A stretch of DNA of 52,431 nt from IMG/VR virus record IMGVR_UViG_3300008952_000071, positions 1 through 52,431 of that record; one strand, written 5' to 3'. The notes under the pieces are model-generated. The model was not told the origin of the DNA. It was given only the letters and a program-made list of their open reading frames with translations, and made no database searches. The stretch comes from a virus. Both the position numbers and the translations under genes were made by a program. This document shows positions 8,256 to 16,069 of this stretch, piece after piece. Position 1 is the first letter of the stretch; the number at the start of each line of letters is the position of its first letter.

Positions 8256-10877
8256 TTATTCAGTACCTAAATTCTTAACTTTATTATTTAATTGTTCCAT
8301 TAATACTCTATTATCTGCTTGTAATTGTCCTATAGCGGATATAACACCATCCAACTTATCATTTGTAACTCCCATATCAGTAATTGGTGGTGGTTCTGGA
8401 CCTGTTTCTTCTCCCCCACCTGCTAACGCCATACCTAACATTCCAATTCCCGATAATGCCATCAATACAGGTAAAGCTGGTAGTAATGCAAGAGCTCCAA
8501 TGGCTAACGCACCCATTCCAATTCCTAACGCTCCAAACGCTCCAGCTAAAATAAATATACCACCTGCTAACGGAACTAATGTAGTTAGTAATGGTGTAAA
8601 TGAACTTATACCTTCTGCTAACATTCCGAAACCAGTTCCTATGGCTTGTATAGCATGTCCTAATACAAGTAATGATGCCGCAATAACCAACATGGCCGCG
8701 GCTCCTGCAAGAATAGCGACAGCACCAACACCACTCATCATTATAGCTCCAATCGCGGCTAATACTATTACTAATCCGAGTAAAGCAACACCAGCCTTAG
8801 CTAATGAACTCCACTCTACACTTCCAAACTCTTGTAGAGCTTTAGCTGTAACAAATAGTGCGGCGGATACAATCAACATCGCGGCCGCCCCCGCTAATAT
8901 CTTCTTTGGTTTAATTTTCTTTACAAATCCGAGTGGGTCACCTTTTGTACCTGTATCGGTGGTTGGTGAAGAACCACCCTTGTCCATAGCTTGTTTAAAT
9001 ATTAAATTTTTCTTCTCCATGGCCCAAGTTTTCATTTTCTCAATTCGTTCCGTTATAGCATTCTTAATACTCGTCTTACCAATCAACTTAGTCAACAGAA
9101 ATATAGCACCTAAACCACCTAAAAACGCTGTAACTCCACCATCTGTCCATTCATTGAGTATACTAAGACCTTCGGCTAATAAAGCAACAAGTTTAATTAC
9201 CGCCCAAACAGCCGCACCAATTGGTATTAATGCAACCATAATAATTGGTTTTATTAATTGCCATATCTTTAACAAATCTTCACCGAGATTTCTTATTTCT
9301 TTCATTGCGGCAGCCATAAGATTAGTAAACTTCTCTTGTGTCTTTGTCTGTGAATTAATATTAGCTTGATTAGCAACCATCTTAGATAATTCAGTAACAC
9401 TAACCCCAATAGATTGAGCTAACGCCCTTCTTTGAAGAACGTTCATATTATTAAACTCTGCTTCAGAACCTACATTTTTTAATACTTCTTTTTGTAAACC
9501 TTCTATATCACCAGCAAGAGCTAATTGACGAGCTTTATCGAGATTCAATTGTTTACCAAGTAGAATCTCTGCTTCCATTTGTTGTTGTATACTTGATTCG
9601 AAATTTAATAGATTATCTGCTATCTTAACCGATGTATCAAAATTAATACCAAGTTTCTTTGCTTGAATAGCCGCTTTAGCAACATTCATACCACCATCTT
9701 TAGCGAATGAAGCGAAAGCTTCAGTATTGTTAGCTAAATCTTGCATTACTTGACCTGGTGCAACACCTTCCGCTTGAGCTAAGTGACCGACACTCTTAGC
9801 CATTTCAAATGCGGCTTCTTGTGACGCGGCCCCTGTTGCTTTCATCGCTACCATTAAGTTCGCGGCAGCAGTACCACTAACTCCTAATTCCGCTTTCATT
9901 TGAGCCATACCACCTAACAATTCTGGTGTTACTGCATTAATTCCACCGAAATTATTCATTAATCCCATGGCCGCATCTTTTACATCCGCAGACTCGACTC
10001 CAGCCATCTTAAACGCTCTAGCAGTTTCTGCGATATTCATTTGAAGACCCATAGCCGCTTCGTCACTAATACCTAACTCGGTTTTAAGGGCCATTGCTCC
10101 TTGGAATGTGTCGTATAATGCTTTTCCAACCATTACAGCGGCCGCTCCAATAGCAACCATTGGGTTTGTCGCTATAGCCATTATTTGAGCACCAAACGCT
10201 TGAGCTTGGTCTTTTATATCGTTCATACCTTTCCCAAGGTTCTTTTGAGCGTCATTTTGTGCGGTTTGCCATTTATGTATTTTTTTCTGAGTTTCTAAGT
10301 CTTGTTCGGCTATATCAAGTGCTTCAAGAGCCAAATCAACTTGGTCTTCTGATAAATCATGTTGACCAGACATCAATTTTAATCTTTCTTCGGCTATTTT
10401 TTTCTCGGTAGCACCCAGTTGACTCCCAATATCCAATTGGTCATACATATTAGTACCAATGGCTAATTGTGCGGTATTTAAATCTCGAGCGGTATCTAAA
10501 TTCTCTAACATTATACCAGAAATGTCTGTAACCTGGTCGAACTCTTGTTTAGCAGTATCCGCTATCACTCCCCTTATTGAGGCTAAATCTTTAGCACCAA
10601 TAACAGCAGTTTTACCAAATTCTACTAATTGTTTTTCAAGATTTACTGATTCTTTTTTATCTTTAACTAAGTTTTTAACAATCTTTTCGCGTCTTTCAAA
10701 TGCCGTAACAACTTCTTTACCATACTTCTTTTCTATATCACCTATTTCTTTTGTTAATTTTTTTTGTTCTCTTTTTTGGGCAGTAGTCAGCTTTTCAGAT
10801 TTATTAATATCCGCTAACAATTTCTTCTTTTGTTGAAGTCCTTTTAATTCCGCTGTTGCTGATTTTGGTCTGGCCAC
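8256..10877 (-). CDS. Tape measure protein
   Basis: This 873-residue protein has the architecture of a tail-length tape measure. The first ~200 residues are charged and coiled-coil-like (KKLLADINKSEKLTTAQKRE). Residues ~230-520 are Ala/Met-rich helices. From about 550 to 820 there are long hydrophobic segments separated by short polar turns, such as ILAGAAAMLIVSAALFVTAK. The tail is short and polar. Hydrophobic segments of this kind are usual in tape measures, which line the tube and may enter the host membrane. It follows the sheath, tube, gp26-like and chaperone-like genes, the order expected for a tape measure. A plus-strand open frame covers part of it but has no coding support. Confidence 0.8.
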   Translation of the reverse strand: MARPKSATAELKGLQQKKKLLADINKSEKLTTAQKREQKKLTKEIGDIEKKYGKEVVTAFERREKIVKNLVKDKKESVNLEKQLVEFGKTAVIGAKDLASIRGVIADTAKQEFDQVTDISGIMLENLDTARDLNTAQLAIGTNMYDQLDIGSQLGATEKKIAEERLKLMSGQHDLSEDQVDLALEALDIAEQDLETQKKIHKWQTAQNDAQKNLGKGMNDIKDQAQAFGAQIMAIATNPMVAIGAAAVMVGKALYDTFQGAMALKTELGISDEAAMGLQMNIAETARAFKMAGVESADVKDAAMGLMNNFGGINAVTPELLGGMAQMKAELGVSGTAAANLMVAMKATGAASQEAAFEMAKSVGHLAQAEGVAPGQVMQDLANNTEAFASFAKDGGMNVAKAAIQAKKLGINFDTSVKIADNLLNFESSIQQQMEAEILLGKQLNLDKARQLALAGDIEGLQKEVLKNVGSEAEFNNMNVLQRRALAQSIGVSVTELSKMVANQANINSQTKTQEKFTNLMAAAMKEIRNLGEDLLKIWQLIKPIIMVALIPIGAAVWAVIKLVALLAEGLSILNEWTDGGVTAFLGGLGAIFLLTKLIGKTSIKNAITERIEKMKTWAMEKKNLIFKQAMDKGGSSPTTDTGTKGDPLGFVKKIKPKKILAGAAAMLIVSAALFVTAKALQEFGSVEWSSLAKAGVALLGLVIVLAAIGAIMMSGVGAVAILAGAAAMLVIAASLLVLGHAIQAIGTGFGMLAEGISSFTPLLTTLVPLAGGIFILAGAFGALGIGMGALAIGALALLPALPVLMALSGIGMLGMALAGGGEETGPEPPPITDMGVTNDKLDGVISAIGQLQADNRVLMEQLNNKVKNLGTE

Positions 10878-10902
10878 TATTTAGTCCTTATAATTTTGTG
10901 GT

Positions 10903-11391
10903 TTACCACATTGCTGTTTTTTTAAGTTTTTTTCTAAAATCATCTCTGTCTTTTCTCAATCGTTCTAAATCTTTTTCAATTTCTTTTTCCATTTTACTTA
11001 ACTCTGGATGATTTTTAACAGCTTGTTTAACTACTTGTTTTGGTTTGGCACCAGCTATAACTCTTTGAAATAATGTATCAATAATACCTTCATAGAATAC
11101 TCTTTGTTCTGATACTCTACTTGGTTTTAATTGTTTAATATTTTCTAATTTAAGAGAACGTAACATATCTTTAAATTCTGCAAAAGGTTCTAATACAGAA
11201 TCATAATCACCACCAGCAACAAGGTTATCATTAGGGTCAAATATTTCATAATTTTTACCAGAATCTTCGTGGTATAGTTCCATAAATGCACCACTTGATG
11301 CAACTATTTGAATCTTCTTTTTAAGCTGATAGACTTTTGCATTGTTAATAAATTTTCTAGCTATCTTCTTAATATCATTCAGCTTTTCCAT
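10903..11391 (-). CDS. Unknown small tail-assembly protein
   Basis: This 162-residue protein lies between the gp26-like/frameshift ORF pair and the tape measure. It starts with a basic helix (MEKLNDIKKIARKFINNAK), has a small beta-rich middle (IQIVASSGAFMELYHED) and ends in a strongly charged helix (KEIEKDLERLRKDRDDFRKK). The ATG follows a textbook AAGGAG. I do not recognise the family. Its place directly before the tape measure suggests a tail chaperone or a tape-measure partner. Confidence 0.65.
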   Translation of the reverse strand: MEKLNDIKKIARKFINNAKVYQLKKKIQIVASSGAFMELYHEDSGKNYEIFDPNDNLVAGGDYDSVLEPFAEFKDMLRSLKLENIKQLKPSRVSEQRVFYEGIIDTLFQRVIAGAKPKQVVKQAVKNHPELSKMEKEIEKDLERLRKDRDDFRKKLKKTAMW

Positions 11392-11436
11392 GTTTTACTC
11401 CTTATGTATAACATTACAGTTTAGTGGGAATTATCT

Positions 11437-11450
11437 ATAATAAATATCAG
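11437..11450 (-). promoter_or_regulatory. Late-promoter-like motif before the 162-residue tail gene
   Basis: Coding-strand CTGATATTTATTAT lies immediately after the stop of the frame-shifted ORF and about 46 bases before the next ATG. It matches the GATATTTATA motif repeated in other gaps. Confidence 0.5.
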
Positions 11451-11455
11451 AAAAC

Positions 11456-11674
11456 TTATTTTTTATATGATGGTGGTCGAGCTGTACTCTTCTTATTGGC
11501 TTTATCGTATTGTTCTTTTTCTTTCTTATAAAAATCTTGCATTTTTAAGAAATAAAATTTACGAAGATAGGTGGGCATGGAATAGACGGAATCGTGAGTG
11601 AAGCCACCTTTCCCATGAAATACTATTTGGAATATTTGTTCGTGTATATGTGGTTTATGTTCAGGACTTAGGCC
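11456..11674 (-). CDS. Overlapping ORF reached by frameshift from the gp26-like gene
   Basis: A 72-codon frame starts within the last codons of the gp26-like gene and ends at TAA 11458-11456. It encodes GLSPEHKPHIHEQIFQIVFH, then GKGGFTHDSVYSMPTYLRKF and a Lys-rich tail. This pattern (GGFTHDxVYxMPxxLRxFY) is one I recall from small conserved proteins near gp26 in marine T4-like phages, so it is probably a real coding region. The frame has no ATG before an internal Met and is closed by TGA only about five codons before the T7 run at 11675-11681. The simplest reading is that ribosomes shift +1 or -2 at that run and make a gp26-like fusion, as in the G/GT tail chaperones that precede tape measures. 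A homopolymer sequencing error is the alternative. Confidence 0.65.
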   Translation of the reverse strand, partial: GLSPEHKPHIHEQIFQIVFHGKGGFTHDSVYSMPTYLRKFYFLKMQDFYKKEKEQYDKANKKSTARPPSYKK

Positions 11675-12431
11675 AAAAAAACTCCACCGTCATCGGAACG
11701 GTGATTTCGACCTCCTCACCTGAAGTAAAATCAACAATGATATCCAAGTCTACATCAGGTGTTACAGACATGAGATGTTCACGAAATGCTCGTGAGTCTC
11801 TTGATAAAAATTCATTGTTAACAAAGTTGTTGATAGTTCCGACAGTACTATCTCCATCTATTGATGTAATTACTTTTTTTAATCGTGTAGTAACTTCTGA
11901 TTCGATACCACTTTTTTTAGTTACCTTTCTCAAGGCTTTTAATTCCTCGGCGATTTGTTTTTCATCACCTTGTGTCAACATTTTGAAAGTGAGTTTCTTT
12001 TTAGAGAATGGTAATTCATACTCAAATTCATTAGTACCTTTCTCTATATCTGATAAGTCAATTTCTTTATGTTCAAGTGTAGTCAAATCAAGTATGTGTT
12101 TTTCTTTTTCACCAGTAGCAGGGTCATCCAATTCAAATTGATACTCTTTACCATATCCAAGAATACGAGCGGCTATCATAACTGCATTTTTATCTCCAAT
12201 GAACATATCATCCATATCAAAGTCACCAACTACTAATGATTCTAATAAAACATCAATAACTTTACCTTGTTTAATAAGATTCTGTGAAGTTAAGATGTCT
12301 TCTTCTCTTGCTGTCATATACTTAACTTCAACTTCACCTTTTGTCAAGGGATGTCCTTCTGGATAAAAATGTCCTTTTGAAGGCAAAGGTACAATTTCAC
12401 TTGGAAATTTAGGCTTTTCTTTCTTTGCCAT
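11661..12431 (-). CDS. 26: gp26-like baseplate/tail-assembly protein
   Basis: This 256-residue protein contains the signature of the T4 gp26-like family near its start: EIVPLPSKGHFYPEGHPLTK (13-32), then EVKYMTAREEDIL (35-47). In T4 gp26 is assigned to the baseplate hub, and related proteins in other phages behave as tail-assembly chaperones. The rest alternates charged helices (KKLTFKMLTQGDEKQIAEEL) and a final beta segment (EVEITVPMTVEFFWPKS). The gene ends inside a T7 run, and a second frame continues past the stop, so two products are likely: the 256-residue form and a longer fusion. It lies between the tube gene and the tape measure, where frame-shifted tail chaperones usually sit. Confidence 0.8.
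   Translation of the reverse strand: MAKKEKPKFPSEIVPLPSKGHFYPEGHPLTKGEVEVKYMTAREEDILTSQNLIKQGKVIDVLLESLVVGDFDMDDMFIGDKNAVMIAARILGYGKEYQFELDDPATGEKEKHILDLTTLEHKEIDLSDIEKGTNEFEYELPFSKKKLTFKMLTQGDEKQIAEELKALRKVTKKSGIESEVTTRLKKVITSIDGDSTVGTINNFVNNEFLSRDSRAFREHLMSVTPDVDLDIIVDFTSGEEVEITVPMTVEFFWPKS
11675..11681 (-). other. Candidate programmed frameshift site (T7 run)
   Basis: The coding strand reads GAG TTT TTT TGG CCT AAG TCC TGA in the gp26-like frame. Skipping one T (+1) or slipping back two bases (-2) continues into the 72-codon ORF. A -1 slip meets a TAA at once. The run of seven T allows tRNA-Phe re-pairing in either productive direction. Confidence 0.5.
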
Positions 12432-12525
12432 AATTTCTCCTTAATCTATATATTTTGATTCATATAAAACTATTATAAAACTTCTTTTTAATAAGTATCT
12501 ACTTACAAGTAAAAACCATCAATAA

Positions 12526-12557
12526 ATAAAAAGGGGAAGTCCACCACAAACTTCCCC
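12526..12557 (-). terminator. Rho-independent terminator after the tube gene
   Basis: On the coding strand GGGGAAGT pairs perfectly with ACTTCCCC (8 bp, 9-base loop), followed by TTTTTATTTATTG. It lies about 20 bases beyond the stop of gp19. A degenerate copy of the late motif (TTTATTTATTGATG, 12518-12530) overlaps its T-rich tail, so the end of one transcript and the start of the next may be adjacent. The rest of the 145-base gap before the gp26-like gene is AT-rich with a near-palindrome TACTTGTAAGTA at 12502-12513. Confidence 0.85.
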
Positions 12558-12577
12558 CTATCCACCAATAAACTATT

Positions 12578-13066
12578 TTAGAATTGTAGTATAGCGTAAT
12601 CGTAACGTAGACTCAATGTAATTTCGGCTGGGTCACTCGCAGACCAATCCAAATCATTGAAAGCCGCTGAAACAATGAATGCACCTTTAAGAGTCCATTC
12701 TTCTATTTTATCACCAACTGGCCCTAACATATTGATTGTGATATCCTTTTTATAGAAATCAGAATATCCATCACGTCCAGTTACAGACTCTTTGTGTAGT
12801 CTTACCCATTCCATTACAGCTTGAGCACCACTTGGTACTACAGGGTCATATAAGGTAATTTCAATTGGCTCCCACGAACCTTTACCTTTAACATATCTTT
12901 TTACATTTATATGATTAAGTTCAACTTCTTCAAACGTTATACTTGGTCTGTTTGCAGTTTTAATCAAATAAGATGGTATACCTTCAACATATAATATATA
13001 ACGGTTCTTCGTTTTCGGTTCAAACGGAGTGAACATTATTTCTGAAGGGTCGAGTAATTCAGCCAT
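12578..13066 (-). CDS. 19: Tail tube protein gp19
   Basis: This 162-residue protein matches T4 gp19 in length and in pattern. It begins with a short polar arm, then NRYILYVEGIPSYLIKTANR (21-40), PSITFEEVELNH and VKRYVKGKGSWEPIEITLYD, which form the tube beta-barrel edge strands. It ends with DLDWSASDPAEITLSLRYDY, the usual C-terminal strand of tube proteins. Copies stack as hexameric rings inside the sheath and form the DNA channel. Its own terminator follows and two late-type motifs precede it, consistent with separate high expression of an abundant virion protein. Confidence 0.93.
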   Translation of the reverse strand: MAELLDPSEIMFTPFEPKTKNRYILYVEGIPSYLIKTANRPSITFEEVELNHINVKRYVKGKGSWEPIEITLYDPVVPSGAQAVMEWVRLHKESVTGRDGYSDFYKKDITINMLGPVGDKIEEWTLKGAFIVSAAFNDLDWSASDPAEITLSLRYDYAILQF

Positions 13067-13103
13067 TTTCTTATCTCCAAATTATTAATTAATTTTTTAC
13101 TTA

Positions 13104-13117
13104 TATATAAATATCAC
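13104..13117 (-). promoter_or_regulatory. Late-promoter-like motif before gp19
   Basis: Coding-strand GTGATATTTATATA, about 38 bases before the gp19 ATG and downstream of the gp18 terminator. This is one of two copies in the same gap. Confidence 0.55.
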
Positions 13118-13155
13118 TAATTCATAAAAGTGATTAACCTATATCTCTATAATAT

Positions 13156-13170
13156 CAATAATAAATATCA
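13156..13170 (-). promoter_or_regulatory. Second late-promoter-like motif before gp19
   Basis: Coding-strand TGATATTTATTATTG, placed a few bases after the gp18 terminator. The same extended form, with TTATTGATA after the core, recurs before the gp13-like gene. Confidence 0.5.
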
Positions 13171-13175
13171 CACAA

Positions 13176-13204
13176 ACAAAAAACCCACCGATAGGTGGGT
13201 TTTA
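13176..13204 (-). terminator. Rho-independent terminator after the sheath gene
   Basis: CCCACC pairs with GGTGGG around a 4-base loop, and flanking A4/T4 extends the stem to 10 bp. The coding strand continues with a T run. It starts about 22 bases after the gp18 stop and, being nearly symmetric, could also stop plus-strand transcription. Confidence 0.88.
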
Positions 13205-13225
13205 AGTTTAAACTGACACGTTTAA

Positions 13226-15607
13226 TTACTCTGGAAATGTAGCTCCTGTTGGGAGTACAACGAAATCCAGAACAATAAATTCTGCAGTCCTCGTAGGTTG
13301 AATATAGATTTGTCCAACAAGACGATTTCTATCAACGACATCTGATGTGTTGTTAGTTTCGTCCATGACAACTCTAAATGCACTCAAACCACTATTAGCT
13401 TGTACTGAATCTAAGAACGGATTGACAATATTCAAGAAACGATTCCTTGTTCCAGCAGTATTCTGTTCGAACAATAGGTATCTTGAAGATGAAGCAATAA
13501 ATTTCTTCAATCTAATTAACAATCTACGTACATTGACTCTATCCAATGCGGATGGTTTAGCTTGTAGTGTTTTCTGACCCCATACACAAACACCTTGACC
13601 TGGGAATGAAGCAATAGGATTAACCCTATCTTCATAAAGGTCGTCACGTTCTGCATGAGTTAGTCTGGTTTCAGCTTCGAGAACGGAAGTTAATCCACCT
13701 CTATTCAAACCAGCAGGTGCGAACCATTCGTGAGCTACTTGGTCGGTATATGCAATAACACCAGGTAGAACAACCGAAGGCGGAACCCATACTGGTAACG
13801 AAGTACCAGAATCTACAATCTTAACCCAAGGATAATATACAGCTGCATAGTTAGTATCTAATGCAGATATACGATTTGTTATAGTAGAGATACTCTCACC
13901 ATGTATGGAAGCATCCATTACATAAAAAGCATCACCACGTTCTTCACACATATTCATAGCTCTTGAAGTAACTTTACTATGTAGACCATGTACAAGACCT
14001 GGTGTTACAAGTAAGTTAATATCGAACTCATCTGGGTTACTTACAGCATTAACAGCTTTCTTGTAAACTGTAGTTCCCATTGATGTAGCTGAAGAACAAT
14101 CGAATCCCATAACATTAGCTGAAGTAATATTAGCTCCAGTCTTTTTCAATGTAGCTGGATTCATTCCATCAAATCCGCCTTGAAAAGGTAGTGCAAATTT
14201 ACGTTGACTAATATGTGAACCAGTCAATGTAATTTTAGCAGAACCAGTAGCATATCCATTAGCAAGTGAAGCAGAATTATGACCACTCATATTCTCCAAG
14301 GACATCGTAGCGTTATTACCAGTTCCAGCACCTGTTGGTACTGGTGCTAAGTAAGAAACGTTATCGTGAGCTTTAACATTATTGTTATATGTGTAATAAT
14401 AGTTAAAGTCAAATCCATAAGGAATAGTTGTATCAAATTCTTCAGTTTCACTTGTTTGTGATGTTACCAATTTAGCCGCGTCAACAATAGTAGTACCAGG
14501 TACTGTATTTGATAACGCTGAGTGGCCCATTGGAACAACAGTCTTAGGTGCAAACTCAAGGTCTGAATAATCACTAATGTAGATATGGTTAGACATATTT
14601 GGCCAATCACCATTGTAGGTAAGTTTACCATTTGTGTCTATTGTTACATATCTATCACCAATTACTCTTGGTAGGTAGTTAGTACTTGACTTATCAAAAT
14701 TCAAGTTATGCCATGATTCAAGTAATGAACCATCATCTACTTTATGTACTGCAAGTGAAAATGAACCATAATCTGAACCAGCAATACTACCAGCCGCTTT
14801 CACATTAGAAATAACAACATAATTGTCATCATTTACATTAGAACCATGTGAACGAGTATTAACTTTAAATAGATTAAATCTAGCACTATTAATCATCTGT
14901 GATTGAACAGTAGGTGTCGAAGCATTACTATAGTTTGTACTTGAAAAATCTAAAGTAGCTACAGACGCAGAAATGTGTTCTGTACCTGCCCATGCAACAG
15001 TTGATTGTGCATTTTTAAAGTTTTTATATAAGTAAACTGGAACGGAAGTACCACCAGCACCCGTAGAAGTTTGTGCATCATAGCTAAATAAATTCTCTAT
15101 GTAATTAGCACTACTTGTATTAAACGATACATTTACAGAATACGCAGAAACATCACTACCAGAAATTGATAGTGCTGAATCAGTTGTATTTATATCTCCA
15201 CCAGTTATTGTTGTACCTGATAAATCACCTGTACCACTAACACCACCAGCGGATGGTGCGAGATAAGCAAGTGAATGTGAGACACCAGTAGCGGCGTCAG
15301 CACCAGATACGGCATATAAATGTATTACATCATTTGAATATCCGTCTTCTCCGAGAACTCTAACGATAGTAACCGTACCAGCACTCCGTAGATATTGTTC
15401 TACGGTATAAGGTGTATAAAAATCTTTCGTGACATCACCAAAAATATCCACAAACTCATTGAAATTTCGAACAATAGTCGGAACAAAAGCAGGCCCCTTA
15501 ACGGTTGGCCCAATAATTGCCGCTCCTATTTCACCAATAGCTTGTGGAAGAAATGAAAGGTCTTTTTCACGAGTAAATACACCAGGACTGACGATTCTCT
15601 CTGCCAT
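13226..15607 (-). CDS. 18: Tail sheath protein gp18
   Basis: This 793-residue protein begins MAERIVSPGVFTREKDLSFL and continues with GEIGAAIIGPTVKGPAFVPT and EFVDIFGDVTKDFY, the conserved N-terminal region of contractile sheaths. The C-terminal ~250 residues carry the other conserved core (GVIAYTDQVAHEWFAPAGLN, then NRGGL, then FPGQGVCVWGQKTLQ and RLLIRLKKFIA). The long Ser/Thr/Asn-rich middle (about 100-480) is a surface insertion domain, which explains why it is longer than T4 gp18 (659 residues). Sheath copies surround the tube and contract during injection. It has its own motif upstream and terminator downstream. Confidence 0.95.
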   Translation of the reverse strand: MAERIVSPGVFTREKDLSFLPQAIGEIGAAIIGPTVKGPAFVPTIVRNFNEFVDIFGDVTKDFYTPYTVEQYLRSAGTVTIVRVLGEDGYSNDVIHLYAVSGADAATGVSHSLAYLAPSAGGVSGTGDLSGTTITGGDINTTDSALSISGSDVSAYSVNVSFNTSSANYIENLFSYDAQTSTGAGGTSVPVYLYKNFKNAQSTVAWAGTEHISASVATLDFSSTNYSNASTPTVQSQMINSARFNLFKVNTRSHGSNVNDDNYVVISNVKAAGSIAGSDYGSFSLAVHKVDDGSLLESWHNLNFDKSSTNYLPRVIGDRYVTIDTNGKLTYNGDWPNMSNHIYISDYSDLEFAPKTVVPMGHSALSNTVPGTTIVDAAKLVTSQTSETEEFDTTIPYGFDFNYYYTYNNNVKAHDNVSYLAPVPTGAGTGNNATMSLENMSGHNSASLANGYATGSAKITLTGSHISQRKFALPFQGGFDGMNPATLKKTGANITSANVMGFDCSSATSMGTTVYKKAVNAVSNPDEFDINLLVTPGLVHGLHSKVTSRAMNMCEERGDAFYVMDASIHGESISTITNRISALDTNYAAVYYPWVKIVDSGTSLPVWVPPSVVLPGVIAYTDQVAHEWFAPAGLNRGGLTSVLEAETRLTHAERDDLYEDRVNPIASFPGQGVCVWGQKTLQAKPSALDRVNVRRLLIRLKKFIASSSRYLLFEQNTAGTRNRFLNIVNPFLDSVQANSGLSAFRVVMDETNNTSDVVDRNRLVGQIYIQPTRTAEFIVLDFVVLPTGATFPE

Positions 15608-15665
15608 TATATTTCTCCTAATTAATTAGTTTTAATTTTACGCATGCGAATATATAACATATTCC

Positions 15666-15679
15666 TATATAAATAGTCT
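15666..15679 (-). promoter_or_regulatory. Late-promoter-like motif before gp18
   Basis: Coding-strand AGACTATTTATATA, about 60 bases before the gp18 ATG in a 96-base gap otherwise holding only an AGGAG ribosome site and AT-rich sequence. Confidence 0.5.
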
Positions 15680-15703
15680 GCTTAAATCTGAAACGATTGT
15701 TAG

Positions 15704-16006
15704 TTACTTAATTGGTTCGGTTGGTTTATCTTGTTCTACGGGTGTAAATTTACCAGTAGTTGGGTCTAATGAACCAGGCCCATACTTTTTATTAAGTTGG
15801 TCAACAAGATTTTTTTCAGTTGCTTGAATATTAACATAATCAACTTCCATTTGAGTTTGTCTATCATCTAAAGTTTTCAATTGTTGTTCTAATAGAATCT
15901 TTTGAACTTTTAATTGTCCAAACTCAATAGTCTTATTTTGATATGCTTGTTGTAACTCTTGTAATTGTTTCATTTCCTCTGCAGAAAATTGTATCGTGTC
16001 TGCCAT
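15704..16006 (-). CDS. Small coiled-coil protein
   Basis: This 100-residue protein is nearly all coiled coil from residues 8 to 75 (EEMKQLQELQQAYQNKTIEF, then VQKILLEQQLKTLDDRQTQM), with a Pro/Thr-rich tail. It starts at an ATG preceded by AAGGAG. It lies between the collagen-like fibre and the sheath gene. I do not recognise it. Possible roles are a fibre or sheath assembly chaperone, or a trimeric stalk attached to the tail. Confidence 0.65.
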   Translation of the reverse strand: MADTIQFSAEEMKQLQELQQAYQNKTIEFGQLKVQKILLEQQLKTLDDRQTQMEVDYVNIQATEKNLVDQLNKKYGPGSLDPTTGKFTPVEQDKPTEPIK

Positions 16007-16037
16007 TTATATTCTCCTTATAACATTTAGATAACTA

Positions 16038-16050
16038 AATATAAATATCT
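16038..16050 (-). promoter_or_regulatory. Late-promoter-like motif before the coiled-coil gene
   Basis: Coding-strand AGATATTTATATT in the 63-base gap, about 32 bases before the ATG and upstream of an AAGGAG ribosome site. Confidence 0.5.
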
Positions 16051-16069
16051 TATATAACTCCTAAACGAG

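Noticed and set aside
8191-9369. A 392-codon open frame on the plus strand
   Set aside because: It lies opposite the tape-measure gene, whose Ala/Gly/Val-rich codons leave few stops on the other strand. There is no ribosome site and no recognisable domain.
13104-13117. TATAAATA on the plus strand as T4-type late promoters for antisense transcripts
   Set aside because: No plus-strand genes exist to be served, and every copy has a fixed orientation and distance relative to a minus-strand start. Reading it as a minus-strand element fits better, although antisense transcription cannot be excluded.
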